Positions 1 to 7,067 of a stretch of 9,346 nt of DNA are shown piece after piece. The DNA comes from Omnitrophica WOR_2 bacterium RIFCSPLOWO2_12_FULL_46_30. Its GTDB lineage: Bacteria; Omnitrophota; Gorgyraeia; Gygaellales; UBA12090. A program made the translations under genes and the position numbers. The notes beneath the pieces are model-generated. The model did no database searches. It worked only from the letters and a program-made list of their open reading frames with translations, and had not been told where the DNA came from. Numbering within the stretch: position 1 is the stretch's first letter; every line of letters begins with the position of its first letter. Location of the stretch: NCBI GenBank assembly GCA_001805845.1, contig MHHA01000046.1, positions 1-9,346 of the forward strand. The letters are read 5' to 3'.

Positions 1-138
1 ATTCTGCCAATTGGTATTCTGGGTCAGGATTGCTCCTACAATGACTTCAAACGGTGTCTCGCCCGGCCACCAGGCCTGAGGCCCGAAGCGCCGATAGAGT
101 TTTTCGTAGATATCCTCAAGTTTATGATTCAAATTCAT
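1..138 (-). CDS. Endonuclease III-related HhH-GPD DNA repair protein (5' part only)
   Basis: Only the first 46 codons are present; the gene runs off the left edge. The translation contains FGPQAWWPGETPFEVIVGAI followed by LTQNTNW. This matches the N-terminal signature of endonuclease III-related proteins of the HhH-GPD superfamily: a GPQ-WWP stretch, then the conserved TPFEVIVGAILTQNT helix. Members of this superfamily remove damaged bases from DNA, some with lyase activity. The helix-hairpin-helix, the catalytic Lys/Asp and any Fe-S cluster cysteines would lie beyond the edge, so activity cannot be judged. The chosen start at 138 has AGGTG four bases upstream. An in-frame ATG at 153 would add MNRCL but has no spaced Shine-Dalgarno, and a stop lies just upstream at 163-165. 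The gene follows the PilZ protein gene, separated by a palindromic repeat. Confidence 0.8.
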   Translation of the reverse strand, partial: MNLNHKLEDIYEKLYRRFGPQAWWPGETPFEVIVGAILTQNTNWQN

Positions 139-161
139 CAGGCACCTATTCATCCTGTCTA

Positions 162-203
162 TTTAACCTCTGAGGTTAAATTTTGGTTAACCTACGAGGT
201 TGA
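162..203. repeat. Tandem pair of short AACCT/AGGTT palindromes
   Basis: Two similar palindromes stand side by side in the 71-base gap between the PilZ protein stop (210) and the endonuclease start (138). The first, 162-180, is a perfect inverted repeat with 9-base arms (tttaacctc and gaggttaaa) around one central base. The second, centred on 189-201, is aacct-acg-aggtt. A ttttggtt motif recurs beside them, so on the minus strand the block reads as two units of roughly TTAACCAAAAT followed by AACCT...AGGTT. The stems are AT-rich and no T-run follows, so this is not a convincing terminator. It looks like a small repeat family; copies elsewhere in the genome cannot be seen from here. Confidence 0.7.
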
Positions 204-209
204 TTTTGG

Positions 210-2189
210 TTAATTTGCTAATTCCAAAGGATTAAGGCCGTAATAGGCAAGGATAGCGTAAATCGTGGCTGAAAGCGAGCCGGTATTCTTTCCTTTTGGC
301 GTCATCCAGCCGTGGCCGGTATCTACGAAATCGCTGGATGCGTACGGAAGGCATCCCTGGCCCTGCCCGGTGCGGGAGGCTGAAGCAATAAGCATCTTAG
401 TAAGTTCCTCTAAATACTCTTCGGCTTTGTCTTGATAAAGTTTCACCTTTTCTCTATTGCCTGAAGAGCCGTAATAGCGGCTTAAGAGCTTATAGGAAAG
501 CGCCATCTGGGCAGTCCATTCGCAGGAAATAATTCCGCCCCGCGCCAAATGCCTCTGCTTAGCAAAATCAAAACCCTTAACCGCGATACTTTCTCCGCCG
601 GGACGAATGTAGTCCAGGGCTACCCCGCAGTTATCTTCGGCAAATTTCATTATCGCCTCCGGGTCCATACCCATCTCGGCTAATCTTTGCGGGCCTAAGC
701 TGGCAATTGACCAGGCATAGGTGTCGGTGGCAATAGTGGCATCGCCTCTTCCGCGCTTGATGGGGACAGCCGGGTTATCATAGGCGTGGTTTTTTAGCCA
801 TAAAAGCGTATCCTGCGCCGCCTTTCTATAGGCGGCCTCGGAATTAATCCTATAAAGCATATCAAAAAAAGCAAATCCGTCAAGATTGTGCTCTGTGGAA
901 TACCAGCTTGTCTGTGGGCCGCCGCGTAAGCCGCCTTCCTTATCTTCTTTTTGCAGCTTGAGCATCCAGCCGGCAATATCCCGCGCCAACGGTAAATACT
1001 TATTGTCGCCGGATAACTTCGTATATTGCAAGACCGCAATTCCTAACCAGAGATTTGGCCCGCTGTGAATGACAAACTCGGAAACCTCTCCTGTTGAGAC
1101 GTAATAACCGTTGTAAAAAACCTGCTCTTTCTTTGCCTGGCCTAAATAAAAATCCAGAATCTTCCTTGCCAGCGCATAGTCCTTAAAATGGCTAAAGACA
1201 ATGGCTGCCAGCGCCTGGTCATAGGTAAATGCCTGGTCGCCTAATTCGCCATCGCCCTCAAAACTGGCGATTAGCCCGGTGCGCGGATTCTGATGTACCC
1301 TTACCCACTGATACATCTTCTCAAAATTTTCTTTTTCCAGGGCCGCCTTCTTTTCTTTGATTTCCCGGAGTTTTACTTCTACCGTATCCTCCATTTTATC
1401 TAAGTCGCCTATTTTCTGGATAATATCCTGCCGGTTTTGAGTTAAATCGGAAAGCATTGTTTTTAATTTCTGGATTTCTGATTCCTGAATTTTTATGATA
1501 TCGGCCCTACCCTCGCCTATCCTCTGCGCATCTTCAAGGAACCTTACCTTCCGATTTAATTCTTCTTCTTCCGCCTTGATATTGGCATTTGACTCCTGAA
1601 GCCTGGTTTCCAAAGCTTCTCTTTCTTTTCTGATGTTTTCTAACTCTTCTTTGCTTTTTTTAGAATCCTGAAGCATGTCCACTATCTCTTCAATAAGTTT
1701 TTTATTATACGCTGAAAGCCTGAAATTGTTATAGGCGCTGATAATAAAAGCCAGGAACAAAATACCCATCACCGCCAAGGCTAATCTTGGCAGCCATAAC
1801 CTGCCTATGGCAAAACGTATAATCCGCCGGACGTCTTTTTTATCTATTTTATCATATTGCAATCCCAGCCTATACTGGCTTATATGCTGCGGCTCTTTCC
1901 TTAACCACAAAATTCTGGCAGTGGCATGGCTTGCCGGCCTGTGGATGGGAATATAGATTTTTAAATTAAGCTCTACTTCGTGAGGGCGTTCCAGCAATTT
2001 GAGTGTCGCGCTATCTACTTTTAAAAGCTCCAAACACAGGCCGCCGGAACTTACATTATTGGTAAAGCCGTGATGCCAGTCTTCGCTAACGGCTTTGTTG
2101 TTTTCGAGGAGCTGGTACTCAACGGGAAATACCGAGTCCAAACGGATAAACTCTCTTTTTTCTTTTCCTGGATGCCTATCCTGCATCAT
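210..2189 (-). CDS. PilZ - membrane helix - coiled coil - alpha/alpha-toroid (glycosidase-like) protein
   Basis: A 659-aa four-part protein. Residues about 10-125 form a PilZ domain with both c-di-GMP motifs: RxxxR at R12-R16 and NxSxxG at N45, S47, G50. A single hydrophobic helix spans about 134-152, preceded by basic residues (KKDVRRIIRF), which by the positive-inside rule puts PilZ in the cytoplasm. Residues about 161-290 are a charged heptad-like coiled coil. Residues about 291-659 have a helical pattern with FTYDQALAA (321-329), WYSTEHNLD (429-437) and ATDTYAWS, reminiscent of six-hairpin (alpha/alpha)6 glycosidase-like folds. Candidate acidic residues are D324, E433, D437 and D489, but I cannot assign a family or substrate. 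If the topology is right, the toroid is periplasmic. AAAGGAGG lies 11 bases before the first ATG; GGAG lies 4 bases before a second, adjacent ATG at 2186. The PilZ and helix calls are firm; the enzyme call is tentative. Confidence 0.85.
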   Translation of the reverse strand: MMQDRHPGKEKREFIRLDSVFPVEYQLLENNKAVSEDWHHGFTNNVSSGGLCLELLKVDSATLKLLERPHEVELNLKIYIPIHRPASHATARILWLRKEPQHISQYRLGLQYDKIDKKDVRRIIRFAIGRLWLPRLALAVMGILFLAFIISAYNNFRLSAYNKKLIEEIVDMLQDSKKSKEELENIRKEREALETRLQESNANIKAEEEELNRKVRFLEDAQRIGEGRADIIKIQESEIQKLKTMLSDLTQNRQDIIQKIGDLDKMEDTVEVKLREIKEKKAALEKENFEKMYQWVRVHQNPRTGLIASFEGDGELGDQAFTYDQALAAIVFSHFKDYALARKILDFYLGQAKKEQVFYNGYYVSTGEVSEFVIHSGPNLWLGIAVLQYTKLSGDNKYLPLARDIAGWMLKLQKEDKEGGLRGGPQTSWYSTEHNLDGFAFFDMLYRINSEAAYRKAAQDTLLWLKNHAYDNPAVPIKRGRGDATIATDTYAWSIASLGPQRLAEMGMDPEAIMKFAEDNCGVALDYIRPGGESIAVKGFDFAKQRHLARGGIISCEWTAQMALSYKLLSRYYGSSGNREKVKLYQDKAEEYLEELTKMLIASASRTGQGQGCLPYASSDFVDTGHGWMTPKGKNTGSLSATIYAILAYYGLNPLELAN

Positions 2190-2196
2190 GCTCCCC

Positions 2197-2250
2197 CGCG
2201 CCTCCTTTAGCGCGCTGTTAACCTATAAAAATTAATTTGATAGTGCGCTA
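2197..2250 (-). promoter_or_regulatory. Overlapping inverted repeats around the PilZ gene ribosome binding site
   Basis: In the 58-base gap between the protease stop and the PilZ gene start, two inverted repeats share one arm. An outer pair, tagcgcgct (2208-2216) and agtgcgcta (2242-2250), matches at 8 of 9 positions with a 25-base loop; its distal arm contains the protease TAG stop. An inner 5-base GC stem (2197-2201 with 2210-2214) encloses an 8-base loop that holds most of the Shine-Dalgarno (AAAGGAG). The two stems cannot form together because both use 2210-2214. This could be translational control of the PilZ gene or a remnant of a palindromic repeat element. The sequences are seen directly; the regulatory role is inference. 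Confidence 0.4.
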
Positions 2251-3366
2251 GAATTTTGATATTTTCTGTTTAAACTCTTCAGCCAGTTTGATTCTCTTAG
2301 CAATCGGAGGATGCGTATAGAGCATTATCTCTACAAACCTGCCCGGATGGACATCAGCTAAATTTTTTTGGCTTAGTTTTTCCATCATTGAAATAAAGCT
2401 ATCGGGAGATTGCGTTTGGCTGAGGCTAAAGAAGTCAGCCCTGGTTTCCAGATGCCGGATAAATCCGTTCTGTAAGGGCAGAACAAACATTCCGAGGATA
2501 AGCATAATCAAGGCAAATAAAGGAAAACCTGCTATATCCGATATACCTGAATAGCCGAAAAACATAAAACTTCTCTTTAGGATGATATCGCTTACGAAGA
2601 ATAAGATAGTAGTAATGCTTGCGCTAAAAAGAATTATCTTTATAGTATCCCTGTTTTTATAATGTCCCAGCTCGTGAGCGACAATGCTTAAAATTTCATT
2701 GTGAGAAAGTTCCTGTAAAAGATTATCCGCTAAAATCACCCTGCGGCTGCTGCCAAAACCGACTACGGCTGCATTTAGCTTCTTAGTTTTACAAGAGAAA
2801 TCAATCATATGCACGTCTTTCAATGCAGCGCTGGCGCTAGAGAAGAGAGCCATAATTTTCCTTCTTAACTCTGCGTCTTTAAGCGGAAGGTATTTATAAA
2901 AAAGGGGAATAAAAATACTGGGCGTGATTTTGGCAAGAATGACGGTTAAAAAAAACCATCCCAGGCTAGCCAGAATCCACCAGATGCGGGTGAATTTTCC
3001 TAAGAATAGATAGAGGAATTGAGCGGCCACAGAAGCGATAACGAAAGAAATGCCTGCTCTCTTAAAATTATCCTTTAGGTAGCCAGCCGCAGCCTGGTTG
3101 GAAAGCTTAAAGCGGCGCTCTAAGAGATAACCCTCATAAAATTCTAGCGGAAATTCCAGAATATAAAATATAAGGGATAGGGCGCTGATATATAAGCCGT
3201 TAAGCAGGACAGAGTTTGAGGTAAATTTGCAAAGGCTTGTTTTTAGCCAGAGAGAGAGCCCGCTTACCATAAGCGCAAGAAGAATCAACGCGCAAAATAA
3301 CAAATTTATGACGAATAAGCTATTTTTTATACGTTGATACTTCTTTGCCTCTAGACTTGTTTGCAT
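2248..3366 (-). CDS. M48 family membrane metalloprotease, Ste24/CAAX-protease-like
   Basis: A 372-aa integral membrane zinc protease. The zinc-binding HEXXH motif is HELGH (231-235). The downstream glutamate ligand is E307 in ETRADFFSL, matching the ExxxD third-ligand motif, and the family-typical THPP is at 351-354. Hydrophobic segments at about 15-40, 55-75, 105-122, 128-150, 243-264 and 281-298 fit the M48 N-terminal membrane domain plus two helices after the active site, as in Ste24. Bacterial Ste24-like proteases are generally linked to membrane protein quality control; the native substrate here is unknown. The whole catalytic set is present, so it should be active. No clear Shine-Dalgarno precedes the ATG: a palindromic element and a short spacer fill the gap upstream, which may have replaced the native leader. 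It probably belongs to the transcript that starts upstream of the lipoprotein gene. Confidence 0.93.
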   Translation of the reverse strand: MQTSLEAKKYQRIKNSLFVINLLFCALILLALMVSGLSLWLKTSLCKFTSNSVLLNGLYISALSLIFYILEFPLEFYEGYLLERRFKLSNQAAAGYLKDNFKRAGISFVIASVAAQFLYLFLGKFTRIWWILASLGWFFLTVILAKITPSIFIPLFYKYLPLKDAELRRKIMALFSSASAALKDVHMIDFSCKTKKLNAAVVGFGSSRRVILADNLLQELSHNEILSIVAHELGHYKNRDTIKIILFSASITTILFFVSDIILKRSFMFFGYSGISDIAGFPLFALIMLILGMFVLPLQNGFIRHLETRADFFSLSQTQSPDSFISMMEKLSQKNLADVHPGRFVEIMLYTHPPIAKRIKLAEEFKQKISKF

Positions 3367-3396
3367 ACGCCGGCTGTTTTCTATTGACTGCTGTTT

Positions 3397-3451
3397 ACCC
3401 CGTTAGAAACCTCTTTCTTCTTACAGATTGCTCAACAGTTTCTAACGGGGT
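3397..3451. repeat. 14-27-14 palindromic element, copy 1 (contains the TPR gene stop)
   Basis: A perfect 14-base inverted repeat, accccgttagaaac (3397-3410) and gtttctaacggggt (3438-3451), flanks a 27-base spacer. A second copy with the same arm length and spacer length lies at 8356-8410. On the minus strand the first arm and loop encode the C-terminal NPVRNC and TGA stop (3432-3434) of the small TPR protein. The rest fills most of the 65-base gap before the protease gene. The hairpin is strong, but no T-run follows on either strand, so it is not a standard terminator. No target-site duplication is obvious. Confidence 0.85.
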
Positions 3452-3824
3452 TTACTTTCTTCAACAGATGCCGAAACCGTTTATCCTTCTTAAGATTTTC
3501 TAAATCAGGATCTCTAAGTAAATAATCAAAATCCTCATAACCTAAGTTAATTGCCCTCTTCAGGCTCAAGAGGGCATCTTCAATTCTTCCTAACAAAGAA
3601 TAGCTGCAGGCAAGGTTATAATGCACCGTGGGGTCATCCCGGCGCAGCTGCTTAAGGCGCAAATCTATTTCCAGGCCTTTTTCATAATCGCCTTTTTGGG
3701 TATAGACGTTGCCCAGGGCTATTAAGGCCTGGATAAAAGAGGGGCGTTTCTCAAGCAGTTTCTCAAAAAAAATGATTTCAAAATCGTAATCTATTTCCCT
3801 GGCCTTTTTTTTCTTTCTTGCCAT
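3432..3824 (-). CDS. Small TPR repeat protein
   Basis: A 130-aa soluble protein with no signal peptide. A lysine-rich start (MARKKKKARE) precedes two tetratricopeptide repeats: about residues 30-63 (ALIALGNVYTQKGDYEKGLE) and 64-97 (NLACSYSLLGRIEDALLSLK then RAINLGY). A tail follows with the TPR-associated pattern LLRDPDLENLKKDKRF. TPRs bind partner proteins; none is identifiable except by context, where the gene overlaps the TPR/DUF3857 lipoprotein gene by 47 bases, indicating coupled translation. GGAG sits 7 bases before the ATG, supporting this start. The last residues, NPVRNC, and the stop codon come from a palindromic element, so the ancestral protein probably ended differently, soon after the FRHLLKK segment. 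Confidence 0.9.
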   Translation of the reverse strand: MARKKKKAREIDYDFEIIFFEKLLEKRPSFIQALIALGNVYTQKGDYEKGLEIDLRLKQLRRDDPTVHYNLACSYSLLGRIEDALLSLKRAINLGYEDFDYLLRDPDLENLKKDKRFRHLLKKVNPVRNC

Positions 3825-6183
3825 TTTTTTTCTCCAGTATAATATGTTCGTCCACCTTAATCGCTAAGTCCTCTAAGAATTTTTTAAAATCCGGATATTC
3901 TTCCCGCAGCACCTGCCTTGTTTTTACGAGCTGTTTTTGGGAAACCCTGAGAGTCCTTCCTTTTAATTCATAGCTGACAAGATAATCCATCCACCTGCTC
4001 TGGGCATCAAGGCTTTCGGGTAAATATTTAACTACAAAATCATCGGCAAGCGTAATCTCGGAATAGGTCTCATTGAGGCTGGGATTACCCAGTTCCAGAG
4101 GATAGCCGCGCCTGTCTTTGGCTACCAGGGAGGTATCCACGTTGGCGGACTGGGGAATGATTCTGGCTCTGCCTGCCCGGGAAAGAAAGTTTTTTCCTTT
4201 AAATTCATAGGTTAGCCGTATCGGCAGGTTCAGGTTATCGCTATTTTCATACCTATAGGTAATTAAGTCGCCTGAGGTTACCACGGACTGAATTCTTTCC
4301 TTTAATCCCTGTTCAATAAGATTCGGCGGCGTATAACGCAGCCAATAGCGCTGGGCCTGGTCAAACTGGCCAAATGTCTCAACCGTCCTCAGGGCGCCTA
4401 CGGTCTCATCCGCAGCAATTGCTAATTGGCTTTTAGATTTTACGCGGTTTCCTTCAGGCGCAACCAGCGGCGTATCCGCTATTTCATACGCATCTTTCCT
4501 GAATATTAAAACCCGTCTTTTCTGGTCATCAGAGGGAAGATCCCCGAAAGAACAGACCTCGGCAGTAATGTCTAAGAAAATAAGTTCATTGTTTAACTCA
4601 ACCGCGGCAATGCAATGATTAAAGTTAACCGTCGGAAAATCATCTTCCATAGCAGGCGTGCCACGGGTACCAATCAAAACGGGGAAACCATCAATCCCTG
4701 CCACCTTAAGCATAGTTACAAAAAGTATGGCCTTGTCTTTACAATCGCCGTATTTATTCTTGAATATTTCGGATGCCGGGTGCGGCTGATAGCCTGCCTG
4801 GCCATACTCAATCCCCACATAGCGAATTTCCTGGGCGCAGTAGTTGTAAATGGCGCGGATTTTATCTTCAAGAGTTTTCTTTCCCTGGATAAGCTCACTA
4901 ACCTTATCGCTAATTGCCTTATCGGGTGAAATCCTATCCTTGCTTAAGCCCCGCCACCACTTATAGATTTCCTCCCAGGAATCAAAGGTTGAGGCAAGGA
5001 TTAGCGGATTTATCTCTGTCTTTGGCGGCATATTCGGCTCCACTTCAATCTGGGGGATATCTTTGAATTCCCAGCGGTAAATTTTATCTTCCCCTGTTTC
5101 GCTAATAACCGGAGAGAGATTAAAATTCTTCGGATTATATTCAGGATTTAAGGTCTTTATTCTCAAATTCCTGTTTTTGGGAATACTGATAGCAAGCCGG
5201 GCAGAAACTACCGGTTCGGTTTCCTGCAAATTATAGGCAATATCAAAATCGTCTTTGTTAATCAATTGGCTCTGGGTAGTCCGTATTTTGTATTCAACGA
5301 TTGAGCCTTCGGCAATCTCAGGCATTGAGATAATCCGCGCTCTGGCATTGGAATAAAGAGGGAAATTAAGATAGCGCGATACGTCGCGGATATCCTTCTC
5401 GCCAACCGCAGCTACTTCGCCGTTGGGCTTAATGGTCCTGGCGTATTCAATCTCTACCTTCTCGTAAGTTGAATCATAGCCGAGCACGATTTCCGAGAAA
5501 TCATTTTTACCGCGTTCATTTAAAATCTTGACTATGTAATGTGAATCATAAGCAAGCGTATTATCGGGAAGCAGCTTCATCTTTTCATCTGCCAGAATTA
5601 CCACTGCGCCGGCTAAGGGATATTTCTCCTCTGTGGCGGAAATAACGGCATCTCTCTGCTCTGGCTTGAGATTGCTTAGATATCCACCGGCTAAGCCCTG
5701 GATGGAGGCGATGCGCTCTTTCGCCTTCGTAAGGTACTCTTTATCCTTAATTCTGCCCAGAATATCCAGGGCCTGTTCATAGAGATTATGCTTTGAGCAG
5801 GTCAGGCCGTAATAATACAGGTACTCGCCGTCATCAAGCTTTCCTAATTTGTCAAAGATGCTTAAGGCCTGGGTATAATCGCCTGACTTATAAAAACAAA
5901 CAGCCAGAAGTTTCTTTTGCTGCGCATCTTCCGCGTTTTTCAAAGTATCCACGGCATTATTATAGTCGCCGCGGCTATAGTAAAGCTTGGCCAGCCCTAA
6001 TCTCAAGGCCGCATTCTTTTTATCCTTAGCCAGCAGCCTCTGGTAGCCCCTTATGGCTTCCTGATAAAAAGATTCCGCTTTCTTTGCCAGATGGACTGTC
6101 TTATCCAGTTCAGCGGAACAGCCTAAGAGTAAAAATAAAACTAAGAGTATTCCTCTTCTTAAACTAAGCGCGCTTCTTCTCAT
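3778..6183 (-). CDS. TPR - DUF3857 - transglutaminase-like lipoprotein
   Basis: An 801-aa exported protein. The N-terminus has basic residues, a hydrophobic core and a lipobox LLGC with the lipidated cysteine at C22; S23 follows, so there is no inner-membrane Asp signal of the E. coli type. TPR-like helices span about 33-160. A DUF3857-type domain covers about 207-380 (from AYDSHYIVKILNERG to the WEFKDIP segment). The transglutaminase-like domain, about 425-560, keeps the full triad: C481 in YGDCKDKA, H523 in NFNHC and D538 in FLDITAE. The C-terminal ~240 residues resemble the DUF3858-type beta region, ending in a lysine-rich tail encoded over the next gene's start. Such proteins are cell-envelope proteins, often of unknown role; acyl transfer or proteolysis is possible, but the substrate is unknown. 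AGGTGA lies 4 bases before the ATG and a sigma70-like promoter lies 34 bases upstream. Confidence 0.92.
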   Translation of the reverse strand: MRRSALSLRRGILLVLFLLLGCSAELDKTVHLAKKAESFYQEAIRGYQRLLAKDKKNAALRLGLAKLYYSRGDYNNAVDTLKNAEDAQQKKLLAVCFYKSGDYTQALSIFDKLGKLDDGEYLYYYGLTCSKHNLYEQALDILGRIKDKEYLTKAKERIASIQGLAGGYLSNLKPEQRDAVISATEEKYPLAGAVVILADEKMKLLPDNTLAYDSHYIVKILNERGKNDFSEIVLGYDSTYEKVEIEYARTIKPNGEVAAVGEKDIRDVSRYLNFPLYSNARARIISMPEIAEGSIVEYKIRTTQSQLINKDDFDIAYNLQETEPVVSARLAISIPKNRNLRIKTLNPEYNPKNFNLSPVISETGEDKIYRWEFKDIPQIEVEPNMPPKTEINPLILASTFDSWEEIYKWWRGLSKDRISPDKAISDKVSELIQGKKTLEDKIRAIYNYCAQEIRYVGIEYGQAGYQPHPASEIFKNKYGDCKDKAILFVTMLKVAGIDGFPVLIGTRGTPAMEDDFPTVNFNHCIAAVELNNELIFLDITAEVCSFGDLPSDDQKRRVLIFRKDAYEIADTPLVAPEGNRVKSKSQLAIAADETVGALRTVETFGQFDQAQRYWLRYTPPNLIEQGLKERIQSVVTSGDLITYRYENSDNLNLPIRLTYEFKGKNFLSRAGRARIIPQSANVDTSLVAKDRRGYPLELGNPSLNETYSEITLADDFVVKYLPESLDAQSRWMDYLVSYELKGRTLRVSQKQLVKTRQVLREEYPDFKKFLEDLAIKVDEHIILEKKNGKKEKKGQGNRLRF

Positions 6184-6216
6184 ATCTCACCTTTGCACTC
6201 TTTAGAAACTCCTTTT

Positions 6217-6245
6217 ATAATATAACCTGACTGCAATTTTTGCAA
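6217..6245 (-). promoter_or_regulatory. Sigma70-like promoter for the TPR/DUF3857 lipoprotein operon
   Basis: On the minus strand, TTGCAA (6240-6245, 4 of 6 to the -35 consensus) and TATTAT (6217-6222, 5 of 6 to the -10 consensus) are separated by exactly 17 bases. The pair lies in the 68-base gap between the pabC stop and the lipoprotein ATG at 6183. It is the best promoter-like match I found in any gap. TGCAA-AAA-TTGCA, a small inverted repeat, overlaps the -35 and could be an operator, but it is short. The match is read by eye, not scored. Confidence 0.5.
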
Positions 6246-6251
6246 TGATAA

Positions 6252-7067
6252 TTAAAGCAGCGAGCGGTAACCTTCTAAGAGCAATTCGGTAATTGGACCG
6301 GGCCTTCCTTTTTTAATCGGCCTGCCGTCTATCCAGACAAGCGGCATAATCTCAATCAGTGAATTAGTCAGGAATGCCTCATCGGCCTTTTCTAAATCTT
6401 CGCGGTTGATTTTTGCCTCTACCGCCCTGAGCTTTTTTCCCCTGGTAAGGGCGAGAACCGTATCCCGGGTTATCCCGGCGAGGCAGCCGCAATCCAATGA
6501 CGGGGTGAGCAAAGAATTATCTTTGACTATAAAAATATTCGCCCGCGATGCCTCCGCAAGGAAGCCCCGGGTATCTAGTAGCAGCGCCTCATCGGCATTG
6601 TTCCTTCTTGCCTCCTGGTAAGCAAGCAATAAATGCAGGCAATTGGAGGATTTAATCTTTGCCAGCGGCGAAGATTCATTCTGCCTGAAGGTTTTTGAGA
6701 TTATCGCCTTAAATCCTTTGCGGTAATCCATTTCTTTAAAAAAATCATAACTTCTGGCTAAAATTGCAATATTGACCTTCTCAATTCCCTGCCAGGCCGT
6801 AAGCCGCAGATAGGCATCTTTAAGGCCGTTTTCTTTTAGCGATTGCCTAACTGCTTTCTTTAAGAGCTCTGGCTTAATATCCGATTTGATGTTGACAAGC
6901 GTAAGGGCATTAAACAGGCGCTCAATATGGCTATCAAGGCGAAAAACATCTGCGCTATAGGCACGCATCGTTTCAAAAACCCCCTGCCCGTATAAGAAGC
7001 CGGGGTCTAAGATATTCGCCTTCGCTTCTTCTTCATTAATAAACTTTCCGTTAAGCCAGATTTTCAT
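6252..7067 (-). CDS. pabC: Class IV PLP-dependent enzyme, probable 4-amino-4-deoxychorismate lyase
   Basis: A 271-aa full-length class IV (fold type IV) PLP enzyme. The N-terminus has the family pattern WLNGKFI...DPGFLYGQGVFETMR. K139 in KIKSSNCLHLLLAYQEA is the likely Schiff-base lysine. LAEASRANIFIV (170-181) contains the conserved glutamate that contacts the PLP ring nitrogen, and LAGITRDTVL and TNSLIEIMP are the other family motifs. This family includes aminodeoxychorismate lyase, branched-chain aminotransferase and D-amino acid aminotransferase, which are hard to separate by motif; GITR also occurs in BCATs. The pabC call rests mainly on its position: it overlaps pabB by 17 bases. In that role it would split aminodeoxychorismate into p-aminobenzoate and pyruvate for folate synthesis. 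The ATG has only AGG-type sequence nearby, which fits translational coupling to pabB. Confidence 0.82.
   Translation of the reverse strand: MKIWLNGKFINEEEAKANILDPGFLYGQGVFETMRAYSADVFRLDSHIERLFNALTLVNIKSDIKPELLKKAVRQSLKENGLKDAYLRLTAWQGIEKVNIAILARSYDFFKEMDYRKGFKAIISKTFRQNESSPLAKIKSSNCLHLLLAYQEARRNNADEALLLDTRGFLAEASRANIFIVKDNSLLTPSLDCGCLAGITRDTVLALTRGKKLRAVEAKINREDLEKADEAFLTNSLIEIMPLVWIDGRPIKKGRPGPITELLLEGYRSLL

Noticed and set aside
162..203. Tandem palindromes as a CRISPR array or a terminator
   Set aside because: There are only two short units with a 6-base gap and no spacer-like unique sequence; the stems are AT-rich and lack a following T-run.
3367..3431. Separate promoter for the M48 protease
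   Set aside because: The gap is mostly palindromic element and I found no -10/-35 pair with acceptable spacing.
3393..3455. Strong hairpin after the TPR gene as a rho-independent terminator
   Set aside because: The stem is long, but no T-run follows on either strand, the loop is 27 bases, and a near-twin lies inside the pabB coding region, where a terminator would be harmful.
4615..4929. Open frame on the plus strand inside the lipoprotein gene
   Set aside because: It lies wholly opposite the transglutaminase domain coding region, has no recognisable domain, and is explained as an antisense shadow.
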